NCBI GenBank assembly: GCA_025351615.1
Contig: JANXVP010000197.1
Coordinates: 1 to 7,640 of the forward strand
Length of the DNA: 7,640 bases
Direction of reading: 5' to 3'
Source: Ramlibacter sp.
GTDB lineage: Bacteria; Pseudomonadota; Gammaproteobacteria; Burkholderiales; Burkholderiaceae_C
Shown: in pieces, positions 1 to 7,411 of the stretch
Layout: every line of letters starts with the position of its first letter
Numbering within the stretch: the stretch's first letter is position 1
Notes under the pieces: model-generated
The model's database searches: none
What the model was told of the DNA's origin: nothing
The model's input: the letters and a program-made list of their open reading frames with translations, nothing else
Made by a program: the position numbers and the translations under genes

Positions 1-1
1 G

Positions 2-811
2 GTTTCCTTGTTGGGAATGACGACCCGCGGTGACCAGATTCTCGACCGCAGCCTGAGCAAGGTCGGCGGCAAGGGCCTGTTTGTCAAGGAGCTCGAGCTG
101 GCACTGGAAGAGGGCCGCGCCGACATCGCCGTCCATTCGCTGAAGGACGTGCCGATGGACCTGCCCGATGGGTTTGCTCTGGCCTGCGTCATGGAACGCG
201 AAGATCCGCGCGATGCGCTGGTGTCACCCAATTACGCTGCTCTCGCCGAATTGCCTCACGGCGCCGTGGTCGGGACGTCCAGCCTGCGCCGGGTCGTGTT
301 GCTGCGCGCCTTGCGTGCCGACCTGAAAATCGAGCCGCTGCGAGGCAACCTCGACACCCGCTTGCGAAAGCTCGACGAGGGCCAGTACGACGCGATCGTC
401 CTGGCTGCGGCCGGCTTGAGGCGGCTTGGCCTTGCGCAGCGCATCCGGCAGACTTTCGAGCCGTCCGAGATGTTGCCGTCCGCAGGACAGGGAGCGCTGG
501 CGATCGAGGTGCGCAGCGGGCGCGCCGACCTGCTGGACCTGCTGGCGCCGCTGGCGCACCAGGCCACCTGGCTGGCCGTTGCGGCGGAAAGGGGCGTCAG
601 CCGCGCGATGGGTGGCAGCTGTTCCATGCCGCTGGCCGCCCACGCAACATTCGCCGGCGAATACCTGCAACTCGCTGCCGCCTGGGGCGAGCCTGAAGGC
701 AGCGGGCCGCTGGTTCGCGCCATGGACGCGGCTCCCGTGGCAGACCTCGAGCGGGCGGCCGCGCTGGGCGCCGGGCTGGCCGTGCGCTTGCGCGCCGGCG
801 GTGCCCACTAA
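2..811 (+). CDS. hemC: Porphobilinogen deaminase (hydroxymethylbilane synthase), 5'-truncated by window edge
   Basis: This cytosolic enzyme joins four porphobilinogen molecules into hydroxymethylbilane, using a covalently bound dipyrromethane cofactor. The visible protein begins in frame at base 2 and aligns without gaps to E. coli HemC as I remember it, from about residue 38. Roughly 36-37 N-terminal residues and the true start are therefore outside the window; the TTG at 8 is an internal leucine. Landmarks are [25 protein letters not shown] with the catalytic Asp (codon 146-148, equivalent to E. coli D84), [25 protein letters not shown] and LPSAGQGAL. The cofactor-attachment Cys sits in GGSC (codon 620-622, equivalent to E. 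coli C242). The loop reads GGSC where E. coli has GGC, which I recall as normal for betaproteobacteria. The C-terminal domain is complete and ends in TAA. It is the first visible gene of the hem operon, with hemD starting 8 nt later. Identity is certain; only the 5' end is unknown. Confidence 0.97.
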   Translation, partial: VSLLGMTTRGDQILDRSLSKVGGKGLFVKELELALEEGRADIAVHSLKDVPMDLPDGFALACVMEREDPRDALVSPNYAALAELPHGAVVGTSSLRRVVLLRALRADLKIEPLRGNLDTRLRKLDEGQYDAIVLAAAGLRRLGLAQRIRQTFEPSEMLPSAGQGALAIEVRSGRADLLDLLAPLAHQATWLAVAAERGVSRAMGGSCSMPLAAHATFAGEYLQLAAAWGEPEGSGPLVRAMDAAPVADLERAAALGAGLAVRLRAGGAH

Positions 812-819
812 CCGGCGCC

Positions 820-1623
820 ATGCGCGTCCTGGTCACCCGACCCGCGCGCGAGGCGCAGCGTTGGGTTGCGGACCTGCAGCAGCTTGGCATCGACGCGGTT
901 GGGCTGCCTCTGCTTGACATCTCACCCGCAGCCGACGAACGATCGGTTCGTCGGGCGTGGAAGCGGATGGCCGAATTTCAGGCCGTGATGTTTGTCAGCG
1001 GCAATGCAGTCGAACGTTATTTCATGGTCAGGCCGGCGGACGCTTCGTGCTGGCACCCCGACCGTGCAACCGGGGAGCACCCGCAGATCCCTTCTCCACG
1101 GGCCTGGGCGCCAGGCCCCGGAACGCGTGACGCACTGGTGCGGGCGGGAGTGCCCCGGCAGTCGATCGACACGCCGGCACAGGACTCGGAACTATTCGAC
1201 TCGCAGGCGCTGTGGCTGCAGGTCGGCGATCAGCTCGCCAGCGGCCAGCGTGTGCTGGTCGTTCGCGGCGGCGACGCGCAGGGGCGAGGCGTCGGCCGCG
1301 ACTGGATGTCGGAACAACTCACCCGGCGCGGCATCGCTGTCGAAACTGTGGTTGCGTACACCCGCAAGCCCCCGGTCTGGACGCCCGCGCAGTTCGAACT
1401 GGCGCAGCGGGGCGCGCTGAACAGCTCGCTGTGGCTGTTCAGCAGTTCAGAAGCCATCACCCATCTGCAGTCGCTGTTGCCCCTGCAGGCCTGGACAGAT
1501 GCTCGCGCCGTGGCGACCCACCCGCGCATTGCGCAGTCCGCAAGCGACGCAGGTTTTGGTGTTGTTTGCCTGTCACGCCCAACACTGGCTGACGTGGTCG
1601 CGTCGATAGAATCGATCCAATGA
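820..1623 (+). CDS. hemD: Uroporphyrinogen-III synthase
   Basis: HemD cyclises hydroxymethylbilane, the HemC product, with inversion of ring D to give uroporphyrinogen III, the branch point to haem, sirohaem and cobalamin. The protein has 267 aa against 246 in E. coli. HemD is a fast-evolving family, so the call rests on scattered motifs plus position. It opens with MRVLVTRPARE (residues 1-11). FVSGNAVERYF (58-68) matches the family F-x-S-x-NAV element, and RAWAPGPGTRDAL (94-106) follows. VLVVRGGDAQGR (145-156) leads to VVAYTRKPP with the conserved interdomain Tyr180. FSSSEA is at 207-212, and HPRIAQSASDAGF (234-246) is the C-terminal signature. The stretch at about 70-92 is a hydrophilic loop longer than in E. 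coli. The ATG at 820 is chosen because it lies 8 nt after the hemC stop and directly begins the RVLVTRP motif; no strong Shine-Dalgarno is visible, suggesting translational coupling to hemC. The stop overlaps the hemX start (ATGA, 1620-1623). Confidence 0.94.
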   Translation: MRVLVTRPAREAQRWVADLQQLGIDAVGLPLLDISPAADERSVRRAWKRMAEFQAVMFVSGNAVERYFMVRPADASCWHPDRATGEHPQIPSPRAWAPGPGTRDALVRAGVPRQSIDTPAQDSELFDSQALWLQVGDQLASGQRVLVVRGGDAQGRGVGRDWMSEQLTRRGIAVETVVAYTRKPPVWTPAQFELAQRGALNSSLWLFSSSEAITHLQSLLPLQAWTDARAVATHPRIAQSASDAGFGVVCLSRPTLADVVASIESIQ

Positions 1624-2684
1624 GTTCCCAGCCCGTGAGCCCTCCGCTGGTGGATGCCATCCCCGCGCTGGAAAGCGTGCCGGCGGCCCGGACACCGGCG
1701 CGCGGCATGGCGCTGCCCCGGCCCGTGCTATTCCTGCTGGTGCTCCTCAGCGGCCTGTCGCTGCTTTTGAGTTCGCTGCTGTGGCAACGGCTGTCGGCGA
1801 TCCAGGAACAGCTCGCACGCCAGAGCGCCGACTCCGGCATGCAGGCGGTCGAAGCCCGCACGCTGGCGCGGCAAGCGCAGGACGTGGCGCGGGACACCGC
1901 CGCCCGCCAGGCGGTGATGGAATCACGGCTGTCGGAAGTCGCCTTGCAACGCTCGCAGCTTGAGGAGCTGATGCAGAGCCTGTCGCGCTCGCGTGATGAA
2001 AATCTGGTGGTCGACATCGAGTCGGCAATCCGGCTCGCGCAGCAGCAGGCGCAGCTTTCCGGCAGCATCGAGCCGCTGCTGGCGGCGCTGCGCACGGCGG
2101 ACCAGCGGCTGGCGCGCGCGGCCCAGCCGCGCCTGAACCGCCTGCGCGCCGCGGTGGCGCGCGACATTGAGCGGATCAGCGCGGCGCGGATCACCGACCT
2201 GCCGGGGTTGATGGCCAGGATTGATGAGCTCGTGCGCCAGATCGACGACTTGCCGCTTGCCAATGCAGTGGCCGGCAGTGGCTTGACTGGCAAGCTCCGG
2301 GAGCAGCTGCCGGTCGGCCCGACCTGGTGGCAGCGCAGCCTCGCGGCGCTGCGGCAAGAGGCGACGGCGTTGCTGCGGGTCAGCCGGATCGACCAGCCCG
2401 AGGCTGTGCTGCTGGCGCCGGAACAGGGCTTTTTCCTGCGCGAAAATCTCAAGCTCAAGCTGCTCAACGCGCGGCTGGCGCTGCTCTCCCGGCAAACCGA
2501 ATCGGCGCGAGCCGATGTCGCTGCCGCGTCGGCAGCGCTGAATCGCTATTTCGACCCCACATCCCGCAAGACCCAGGCCGCGGCCGGCCTGCTGCAGCAG
2601 GTCCAGGGCCAGATCCGTGCCGTGGAACTGCCCCGCATGGACGAAACCCTGGCCGCCATCGCCACTTCGGCAGCTGGCCGGTGA
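1620..2684 (+). CDS. hemX: HemX family membrane-anchored coiled-coil protein
   Basis: The 354-aa protein matches the HemX family, usually encoded directly after hemD. It has a short Pro/Ala-rich cytoplasmic N-terminus (1-33) and one hydrophobic segment at about 35-54 (PVLFLLVLLSGLSLLLSSLL). A Gln/Arg/Ala-rich coiled coil follows at about 56-125. The rest is a soluble helical domain, probably periplasmic, containing the family-like motif FFLRENLKLKLLNARLALLS (271-290). The family is often labelled uroporphyrin-III C-methyltransferase, but nothing resembling an SAM-dependent methyltransferase domain is visible. That label should not be transferred; the biochemical role is unknown. A scaffold for haem-pathway enzymes at the inner membrane is a reasonable inference from gene order and topology. 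The start ATG lies inside the ATGA overlap with the hemD stop, implying translational coupling. No clear Shine-Dalgarno is present. The hemY start follows 19 nt after the stop. Confidence 0.9.
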   Translation: MSSQPVSPPLVDAIPALESVPAARTPARGMALPRPVLFLLVLLSGLSLLLSSLLWQRLSAIQEQLARQSADSGMQAVEARTLARQAQDVARDTAARQAVMESRLSEVALQRSQLEELMQSLSRSRDENLVVDIESAIRLAQQQAQLSGSIEPLLAALRTADQRLARAAQPRLNRLRAAVARDIERISAARITDLPGLMARIDELVRQIDDLPLANAVAGSGLTGKLREQLPVGPTWWQRSLAALRQEATALLRVSRIDQPEAVLLAPEQGFFLRENLKLKLLNARLALLSRQTESARADVAAASAALNRYFDPTSRKTQAAAGLLQQVQGQIRAVELPRMDETLAAIATSAAGR

Positions 2685-2703
2685 AGCCCCGGCTCGCAGC
2701 GGC

Positions 2704-3957
2704 ATGAGAGCGGCGCTCTGGTTCCTGGCCCTGTTCGGCGTGGCCGTTGCGATCGCGCTGTTCGCGGGCAATAACCAGGGCACAGTCACTGTGTTCTGGC
2801 CGCCCTACCGGGTCGACCTGTCGCTCAACCTGGTGTTGCTGCTGCTGTTCGCAGGATTTGTTTTCCTGCACGCTGCGCTAGGTGCTCTGGCGGCGCTGTT
2901 CGACCTGCCGCGGCAAGCGCTGCGCTGGCGCGCGCAGCAAAAGGAGCGTGCCCTGTTCGCGTCGCTCCTGGATTCGATCTCGCATCTGGTCGCGGGCCGC
3001 TTCATCCGCGCCCGCAAGTCGGCCGAAGCGGCGCTGGGCCAGGAAAAATCACTCGCGGCGGGCGGCGAGCGGCTGCCCAATGCGGGGCAGGTGCGCACCC
3101 TCGCACACCTGTTGGCGGCGGAAAGCTCGCAGGCGCTGCAGGATCGGCAGGCGCGCGAGGACCACCTGCAGCGGGCGCTGGAGCAGTCGTCCGCGAGAGA
3201 CGCGCAGGAGACGCACGATGGCGCGTTGCTGCGCGCCGCGCGCTGGTCGCTCGACGACCGCGAGCCGCAAGCGGCGATTGCATGGCTGAAGGAATTGCCC
3301 CAGGGCGCGGCGCGCCGCACTGTCGCACTGCGGATGAAGCTCAAGGCCGCCCGACTGGCAGGACAGACCGCCGACGCGATCGAGACGGCGCGTCTGCTGG
3401 CCAAGCACCGTGCTTTTTCACCTGCCGCCGCCGAAAGTATCGTCCGGGGTCTGGCTATCGACCTCCTCAACAACGGCCATGATCCCGCCCAGCTGCAACG
3501 CATCTGGGCAAGCCTGGAGCCGGCTGAACGTGCCATGCCGGAACTGGCCACGCACGCTGCGCAGCGCCTGACCGGGCTGGGCGGCGATGCGTATCTTGCG
3601 CGCGACTGGCTGTTGCCGGTTTGGGAGCGCCAGGACATCCTGGGTCCCAACCTCAAGGTGAAGCTGGTCGCAGCGCTGGAAGACGGCCTCGATTCGCTGG
3701 ACGGCGCATGGCTGGCCCGCATCGAATCGGCGCAACGCGCCAACCCGCGTGACGCGACCTTGCAATACCTCGCCGGCATGGCCTGCATGAAACGTCAGCT
3801 CTGGGGCAAGGCACAGCAACTGCTGACGCAGGCGGCGCTGGGGCTGCAGGACCTGAAGTTGCACCGCAAGGCTTGGCGTGCGCTGGCACGACTGGCTGAA
3901 GAGCGCGGCGACGCAGAGGCGGCGCAACTGGCCTATCAGCGGGCAGCCGACGAATAG
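2704..3957 (+). CDS. hemY: HemY family inner-membrane TPR-like protein
   Basis: The 417-aa protein fits the proteobacterial HemY family (HemY N-terminal domain plus TPR-like helices), the last gene of hemCDXY-type operons. Two hydrophobic helices are visible, at residues 4-21 and about 40-65. Between them lies AGNNQGTVTVFWPPYRVDLS, the short periplasmic loop typical of the family. From about residue 70 it is cytoplasmic, charged and helical. TPR-like pairs are clearest at the C-terminus (about 348-381 and 386-415, ending GDAEAAQLAYQRAA). The molecular function is unsettled; a protein-interaction role in late haem synthesis is inferred. It is unrelated to Bacillus/Gram-positive HemY, an oxygen-dependent coproporphyrinogen/protoporphyrinogen oxidase; no FAD-binding GxGxxG is present. 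The ATG at 2704 is chosen because it starts directly before the first membrane helix and leaves hemX intact. An in-frame start at 2617 would add 29 residues lying entirely within hemX, with Pro/Trp-rich non-family sequence. Confidence 0.9.
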   Translation: MRAALWFLALFGVAVAIALFAGNNQGTVTVFWPPYRVDLSLNLVLLLLFAGFVFLHAALGALAALFDLPRQALRWRAQQKERALFASLLDSISHLVAGRFIRARKSAEAALGQEKSLAAGGERLPNAGQVRTLAHLLAAESSQALQDRQAREDHLQRALEQSSARDAQETHDGALLRAARWSLDDREPQAAIAWLKELPQGAARRTVALRMKLKAARLAGQTADAIETARLLAKHRAFSPAAAESIVRGLAIDLLNNGHDPAQLQRIWASLEPAERAMPELATHAAQRLTGLGGDAYLARDWLLPVWERQDILGPNLKVKLVAALEDGLDSLDGAWLARIESAQRANPRDATLQYLAGMACMKRQLWGKAQQLLTQAALGLQDLKLHRKAWRALARLAEERGDAEAAQLAYQRAADE

Positions 3958-3978
3958 CCGCCCAACCGGCCCGGCGAG

Positions 3979-4015
3979 AAAAAACCGCTCCGTCGCCAGG
4001 CGATCCGGAGCGGTT
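3979..4015 (-). terminator. Rho-independent terminator of rne in the convergent gap
   Basis: A perfect 10-bp inverted repeat pairs AACCGCTCCG (3983-3992) with CGGAGCGGTT (4006-4015). Inside it, TCGC (3993-3996) can pair with GCGA (4000-4003), leaving a CAG loop and a 2-nt bulge. Read on the minus strand, the GC-rich stem runs into six T residues (complement of A 3979-3984), the classical intrinsic terminator layout. It begins 19 nt after the rne stop. On the plus strand the stem is followed by TTGCTGCG rather than a T-run, so termination of hemY transcripts here would be weaker, though the hairpin could still protect their 3' end. The hemY stop lies 25 nt before the first arm. Confidence 0.87.
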
Positions 4016-4034
4016 GCTGCGTTGGGCCAGCTGT

Positions 4035-7000
4035 TTATTGCAACGGCGTCCCGGGCTGCTCGAATGGCAGCTTCATCTCGCGCAGATCACGCTTGGTCTC
4101 CACCAGCACCAGCGGGCCTTCCTGGACCACCACGGCGGAGGCACGCTCGCGCGGCAAGTGGATCGGCTTGGTTTCCGCCGCGATTGCTGCCTGGACGGCG
4201 GCAATCTTTTCGGCATCGGAGTTGACCCACTGCAGGCCAGACCCCTGTGCCACCTGGGCCAGTTCGCTGACCGGCAGCTCGAAGCGCTCGACCTGCGGCA
4301 GGCCCCGGGCAGCCGGCGGTTCAGTCCGCGTGGCCTCGGCGGGCAGTGCCGGCGGCGGGCGCACAGTCTGCTGACGGACTGGCTGGTCCTGCCAGGAGCC
4401 CGGCGTTTCGCCCGCATCACTGCGGACGGCCTGTGGCTCACGCTCCGCTTTCGCAACTTGCATTGCGTCCTGGTTGGCGAAGCCGGTCGCGTAGCGCTGG
4501 CGTTCCGCTGGCGCTTGCGGCGGCATGTCCTGCACTGGCGCCATCGGGCTCGCCGGTTCATTCACCTGTGGCTGGCTGTTGCCGTCTTCGCGGGCCGGGC
4601 GGTCTCCACGTTCGCCGCGGTCGCGGCCACGCGAGCGGCCGCGACGCGGCTCGTCGCCTTCTCCGACCGGCCGCTGTCCTTCGCCCCGGGTCTGCGACTC
4701 TGATGGCGCATCGCCCACTGGCGATTGCCGGACACCAGCCCCGGAGCTGTCACCGACCGGACCGGCCACTCCCGCGAGCGCCTGCGCTCCCGCCACGGGG
4801 TCAGCCTGCTGGCCCGGTTCGTTGCGCGGGCCACGGTCGTTGCGCGGACCGCGGTCGCCCCGCTCACGTCGGCTTTCGCCTGCGCGTTCCCCACGGTCGC
4901 GCAGTCCTTCACCGCGTTCGCCCCGGGGACCGCGATCCTGGCGTTGCATCTGATCGCCCTCGACTCCGCCTTCGATGGGCGCGGCCTGCAGACCCGGCGT
5001 GGCGTCGTCGACCGGCGTGCCGATCTGGGCATCGCGACGCGGACCGCGGCCGTCGCCGCGCTGCTCGCGGCTGTCACGCCCCTCTCGATTGTCCCGGCCT
5101 TCGCCGCGATCGGAGCGCGGCTCCCGGCGCGGTTCGTCACGTCCCCGTCCTTCGTTGCTGCGTGGCTGGCCTTCGCCCTCACCCGGGCGCACCGGCTCGC
5201 GGCTTTCGTCCCGATCCTGGCGCTCACCGCGGCGCTGCTCGCCGTCGCGCCCGCCGCGCCGGCCACCACGGCCGTCGCCTCGACCTTCGCCCCGACGACT
5301 GTCGCGATGCTCGCCATTGCGGCCGTCACGCCGCGGCTCGCCGCCCGACGCGCCACGGCCTTCGCGCTTTTCTTCCTTCTTCGGCTCCGCCACCGCAACG
5401 GCGGCGGGAATGGGCACCGCTGGTGCGCCGAACAGGCCCTTGATCCAGCCCATGAAGCCGGTTTCTGCCGCCACGGGTGCGGGAACCGGCGCTGCAAGCT
5501 TGGGGGGTACAGGCGCCTTTGCCACTGGCTCGATTGCCTTGACCGGCTCCGGACGCGGGACCGCGATCGGAGCGGGCGCGTCGGGCAGGACGCCCTTGAT
5601 GACAGGTTCCTGTTTGTTGGCACGCTCCTGCGAGCGGCGCGTCACGGTGGTCGGGTCTTCGATTTCCTCGGCCATGTGGTAACTGGCCTGCACGTTGTCC
5701 AGGCGCGGGTCGTCGTGCTTGAGGCGTTCGAGACGGTAGTTCGGCGTTTCGAGGGTCTTGTTGGGAACCATCAGCACGTTGATGCGCTGCTTGAACTCGA
5801 TCTTGGCGATTTCGGCCCGCTTTTCGTTCAGCAGGAACGAAGCGACTTCGACCGGAACCTGGCACAGCACCGAGGCCGTGCTGTCCTTCATCGACTCTTC
5901 CTGGATGATCCGCAGGATCTGCAGCGCCGAGCTCTCCGTGTCGCGGATGTGGCCGTGACCGCCGCAACGCGGGCAGGGGATGGATGCGCCTTCGGACAGC
6001 GCCGGGCGCAACCGCTGGCGGCTCATCTCCATGAGGCCGAATTTGCTGATGGTGCCGAATTGGACCCGGGCCCTGTCCTGACGCAGGGCGTCGCGCAGGC
6101 GGTTTTCCACTTCTCGGCGGTTCTTCGACTCTTCCATGTCGATGAAGTCGATCACGATCAGGCCGCCGAGGTCGCGCAGCCGCATCTGGCGTGCGACTTC
6201 GTCGGCGGCTTCCAGGTTGGTGCGGGTGGCGGTTTCCTCGATATCGCCGCCCTTGATCGCGCGGGCCGAGTTGACGTCGATCGAGACCAGTGCCTCGGTG
6301 TGGTCGATCACCACCACGCCGCCGGAGGGCAGCTTCACTTCGCGTGCGTAGGCCGATTCGATCTGGTGCTCGATCTGGAAGCGCGAGAACAGCGGCGCGT
6401 CATCGCGATAGCGCTTCACCCGGGCCGCGTGCTCGGGCATCACGTGGGCCATGAATTGCTGGGCCTGGTCGTACACGTCGTCGGTGTCGATCAGGATATC
6501 GCCGATGTCGTTGTTGAAATAGTCCCGGATGGCGCGGATCACGAGCGACGATTCCTGGTAAATCAGGAAAGCGCCCTTGCCACCCTTCGAAGCGCCATCG
6601 ATGGCGTTCCACAGCTTGAGCAGGTAGTTCAGGTCCCACTGCAGTTCGGGCGCGGCGCGGCCGATGCCTGCTGTGCGCGCGATGATCGACATGCCGCTGG
6701 GATACTCCAGCTGGTCCATCGCCTCCTTCAGATCGGCGCGGTCATCGCCCTCGATCCGGCGACTCACTCCGCCGCCGCGCGGATTGTTCGGCATCAGCAC
6801 GACATAGCGGCCGGCCAGCGACACGAAAGTTGTCAGCGCCGCGCCCTTGTTGCCGCGTTCTTCCTTCTCCACCTGGACCAGCAGCTCCTGGCCTTCCTTG
6901 ATGGCGTCGCTGATGCGCGCCTGCGAGACCGAAACGCCCGCGGTGAAATAGGTCCTGGAGATTTCCTTGAATGGCAGAAAGCCGTGGCGGTCTTCGCCGT

Positions 7001-7178
7001 AGTCGACGAAGCAGGCCTCGAGCGAAGGCTCGACCCGCGTCACGACTGCTTTGTAGATGTTGCCCTTGCGTTGCTCGCGTCCTTCGATTTCGATTTCATA
7101 GTCGAGGAGTTTTTGTCCATCGACGATCGCCAGCCGGCGTTCTTCCGCCTGCGTGGCGTTGATCAGCATCCGCTTCAT
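4035..7178 (-). CDS. rne: Ribonuclease E, full length, with degradosome-type scaffold
   Basis: This is the essential endoribonuclease for mRNA decay and rRNA/tRNA maturation (1047 aa; E. coli has 1061). In the N-terminal half, the S1 domain at about 36-118 has the RNA-binding F57 and F67. The 5'-monophosphate sensor has R168-T169 (E. coli R169/T170). The DNase-I-like domain holds SIDVNSA with D301 and N303, and [11 protein letters not shown] with D344, the Mg-binding catalytic residues. The Zn-link PCPRCGG has C402 and C405, so tetramer formation is expected; the small domain follows to about 510. The C-terminal half is low complexity: a Pro/Ala/Val linker, [11 protein letters not shown] at 574-584 (membrane-anchor-like), an Arg/Gly/Asp/Glu-rich stretch at about 604-865, a Gln/Pro linker, and an ordered tail at 957-1047 containing [12 protein letters not shown] and [10 protein letters not shown]. 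The start is ATG at 7178, giving the family beginning [10 protein letters not shown] behind a good Shine-Dalgarno. An upstream in-frame TTG (7199) is rejected because it overlaps that site. Autoregulation through the 5' leader is expected from E. coli. Confidence 0.98.
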   Translation of the reverse strand: MKRMLINATQAEERRLAIVDGQKLLDYEIEIEGREQRKGNIYKAVVTRVEPSLEACFVDYGEDRHGFLPFKEISRTYFTAGVSVSQARISDAIKEGQELLVQVEKEERGNKGAALTTFVSLAGRYVVLMPNNPRGGGVSRRIEGDDRADLKEAMDQLEYPSGMSIIARTAGIGRAAPELQWDLNYLLKLWNAIDGASKGGKGAFLIYQESSLVIRAIRDYFNNDIGDILIDTDDVYDQAQQFMAHVMPEHAARVKRYRDDAPLFSRFQIEHQIESAYAREVKLPSGGVVVIDHTEALVSIDVNSARAIKGGDIEETATRTNLEAADEVARQMRLRDLGGLIVIDFIDMEESKNRREVENRLRDALRQDRARVQFGTISKFGLMEMSRQRLRPALSEGASIPCPRCGGHGHIRDTESSALQILRIIQEESMKDSTASVLCQVPVEVASFLLNEKRAEIAKIEFKQRINVLMVPNKTLETPNYRLERLKHDDPRLDNVQASYHMAEEIEDPTTVTRRSQERANKQEPVIKGVLPDAPAPIAVPRPEPVKAIEPVAKAPVPPKLAAPVPAPVAAETGFMGWIKGLFGAPAVPIPAAVAVAEPKKEEKREGRGASGGEPRRDGRNGEHRDSRRGEGRGDGRGGRRGGRDGEQRRGERQDRDESREPVRPGEGEGQPRSNEGRGRDEPRREPRSDRGEGRDNREGRDSREQRGDGRGPRRDAQIGTPVDDATPGLQAAPIEGGVEGDQMQRQDRGPRGERGEGLRDRGERAGESRRERGDRGPRNDRGPRNEPGQQADPVAGAQALAGVAGPVGDSSGAGVRQSPVGDAPSESQTRGEGQRPVGEGDEPRRGRSRGRDRGERGDRPAREDGNSQPQVNEPASPMAPVQDMPPQAPAERQRYATGFANQDAMQVAKAEREPQAVRSDAGETPGSWQDQPVRQQTVRPPPALPAEATRTEPPAARGLPQVERFELPVSELAQVAQGSGLQWVNSDAEKIAAVQAAIAAETKPIHLPRERASAVVVQEGPLVLVETKRDLREMKLPFEQPGTPLQ
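4584..5369 (-). repeat. Low-complexity Arg/Gly/Asp/Glu-rich coding segment within rne
   Basis: Residues about 604-865 of RNase E are built almost wholly from R, G, D, E and S, with short recurring words such as GRGG, RGER, DRGPRN and RRDGR. In DNA this appears as dense imperfect repeats of CGG/CGC/CGTC-type triplets. It corresponds in position and composition to the arginine-rich RNA-binding and partner-binding scaffold region of other RNase E proteins. Which helicase, PNPase or other partner binds cannot be read from it. Such tracts are prone to in-frame repeat length changes. Confidence 0.8.
4821..4856 (-). repeat. Two tandem 18-bp units inside rne
   Basis: On the plus strand 4821-4838 and 4839-4856 are consecutive copies of the same 18-mer (consensus gttgcgcggRccRcggtc) differing at only two positions. 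They encode DRGPRN twice (RNase E residues 775-786). The two differences are silent, which suggests a duplication that has persisted under protein-level selection. Confidence 0.85.
5421..5459 (-). other. Candidate membrane-anchor (amphipathic helix) motif of RNase E
   Basis: Residues 574-586 read [13 protein letters not shown], an isolated hydrophobic/aromatic island with a single Lys in an otherwise disordered Pro/Ala region. It sits roughly where E. coli RNase E carries its membrane-targeting amphipathic helix (about residues 565-585). As a helix, F575, M576, W578, I579, L582 and F583 would largely share one face. The anchor role is inferred from position and pattern. Confidence 0.65.
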
Positions 7179-7182
7179 AGCG

Positions 7183-7190
7183 TCACCTTC
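7183..7190 (-). promoter_or_regulatory. Ribosome-binding site of rne
   Basis: Read on the minus strand this is GAAGGTGA, containing AAGG seven bases before the ATG at 7178 and the longer match AGGTGA four bases before it. It sits in an A-rich, probably unpaired stretch (TTTGAGAAAAGAAGG). It fixes the start at [10 protein letters not shown] and excludes the in-frame TTG at 7199, which is upstream of and partly within this element. Confidence 0.85.
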
Positions 7191-7203
7191 TTTTCTCAAA
7201 TCA

Positions 7204-7250
7204 GTTGGGGTCAGAGCAGATCGCTTCGCAATCCGGATCTGACCCTCAAC
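7204..7250 (-). promoter_or_regulatory. Hairpin just upstream of the rne ribosome-binding site
   Basis: On the plus strand GTTG (7204-7207) plus GGGTCAGA (7208-7215) pairs with TCTGACCC (7238-7245) plus CAAC (7247-7250), with one bulged base at 7246. That makes a 12-bp stem with a 22-nt apical part. An alternative stem, CAGATC (7217-7222) with GATCTG (7236-7241), uses part of the same right arm and would compete with it. In the mRNA the hairpin ends 13 nt before the Shine-Dalgarno, so it could affect ribosome loading or present an RNase E site. Confidence 0.7.
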
Positions 7251-7261
7251 CCATCAACAAA

Positions 7262-7275
7262 GACCCTTGCGGGTC
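7262..7275 (-). repeat. Small inverted repeat in the rne leader
   Basis: GACCC (7262-7266) and GGGTC (7271-7275) flank a TTGC loop, giving a compact 5-bp hairpin. It lies 11 nt from the larger hairpin at 7204-7250 and shares its GACCC/GGGTC arm sequence, so arm exchange between the two structures is possible. Confidence 0.5.
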
Positions 7276-7411
7276 AACGATGCCAGGCAGACGCTTCGAA
7301 ACGAATCGGGAATTGCCGGTGCGACGCGGTGGCCGAGAACTAGCTCAGCAGGCGTGGCAGGGGGGCGTGGACAGGGGCGAAGAACGGCCCGCCGGGAAGG
7401 CGGCGCTGGCG

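Noticed and set aside
1603..1615. TCGAT-AGA-ATCGA inverted repeat just before the hemX start.
   Set aside because: Five-bp arms inside the hemD coding end with a 3-nt loop; easily explained by codon content and not a terminator or a convincing operator.
1457..2467. A minus-strand open frame of about 336 codons across the hemD end and hemX.
   Set aside because: Ser/Arg/Ala-rich product lying opposite two well-supported, translationally coupled hem genes; no family resemblance.
2617..2703. An upstream in-frame start for hemY that would overlap hemX.
   Set aside because: The 29 extra residues are Pro/Trp-rich and precede the natural membrane-helix start MRAALWFLALFG at 2704; overlap with hemX would be 68 nt out of frame.
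4346..5443. A second plus-strand open frame of about 365 codons opposite the RNase E scaffold.
   Set aside because: It is a by-product of the GC-rich, Arg/Gly-coding low-complexity DNA; the translation is Arg/Pro/Ala-rich without domains.
7179..7199. A TTG start for rne adding seven residues.
   Set aside because: The extra codons coincide with the Shine-Dalgarno region, and the family begins at [10 protein letters not shown].
4725..7343. A plus-strand open frame of about 870 codons running opposite rne.
   Set aside because: Its codons are in exact register with the rne codons on the other strand, so a stop would need TTA, CTA or TCA codons in rne, which GC-rich genomes avoid. The rne frame has full family motifs; the opposite product is Ala/Arg/Val/His-rich with no recognisable domain.
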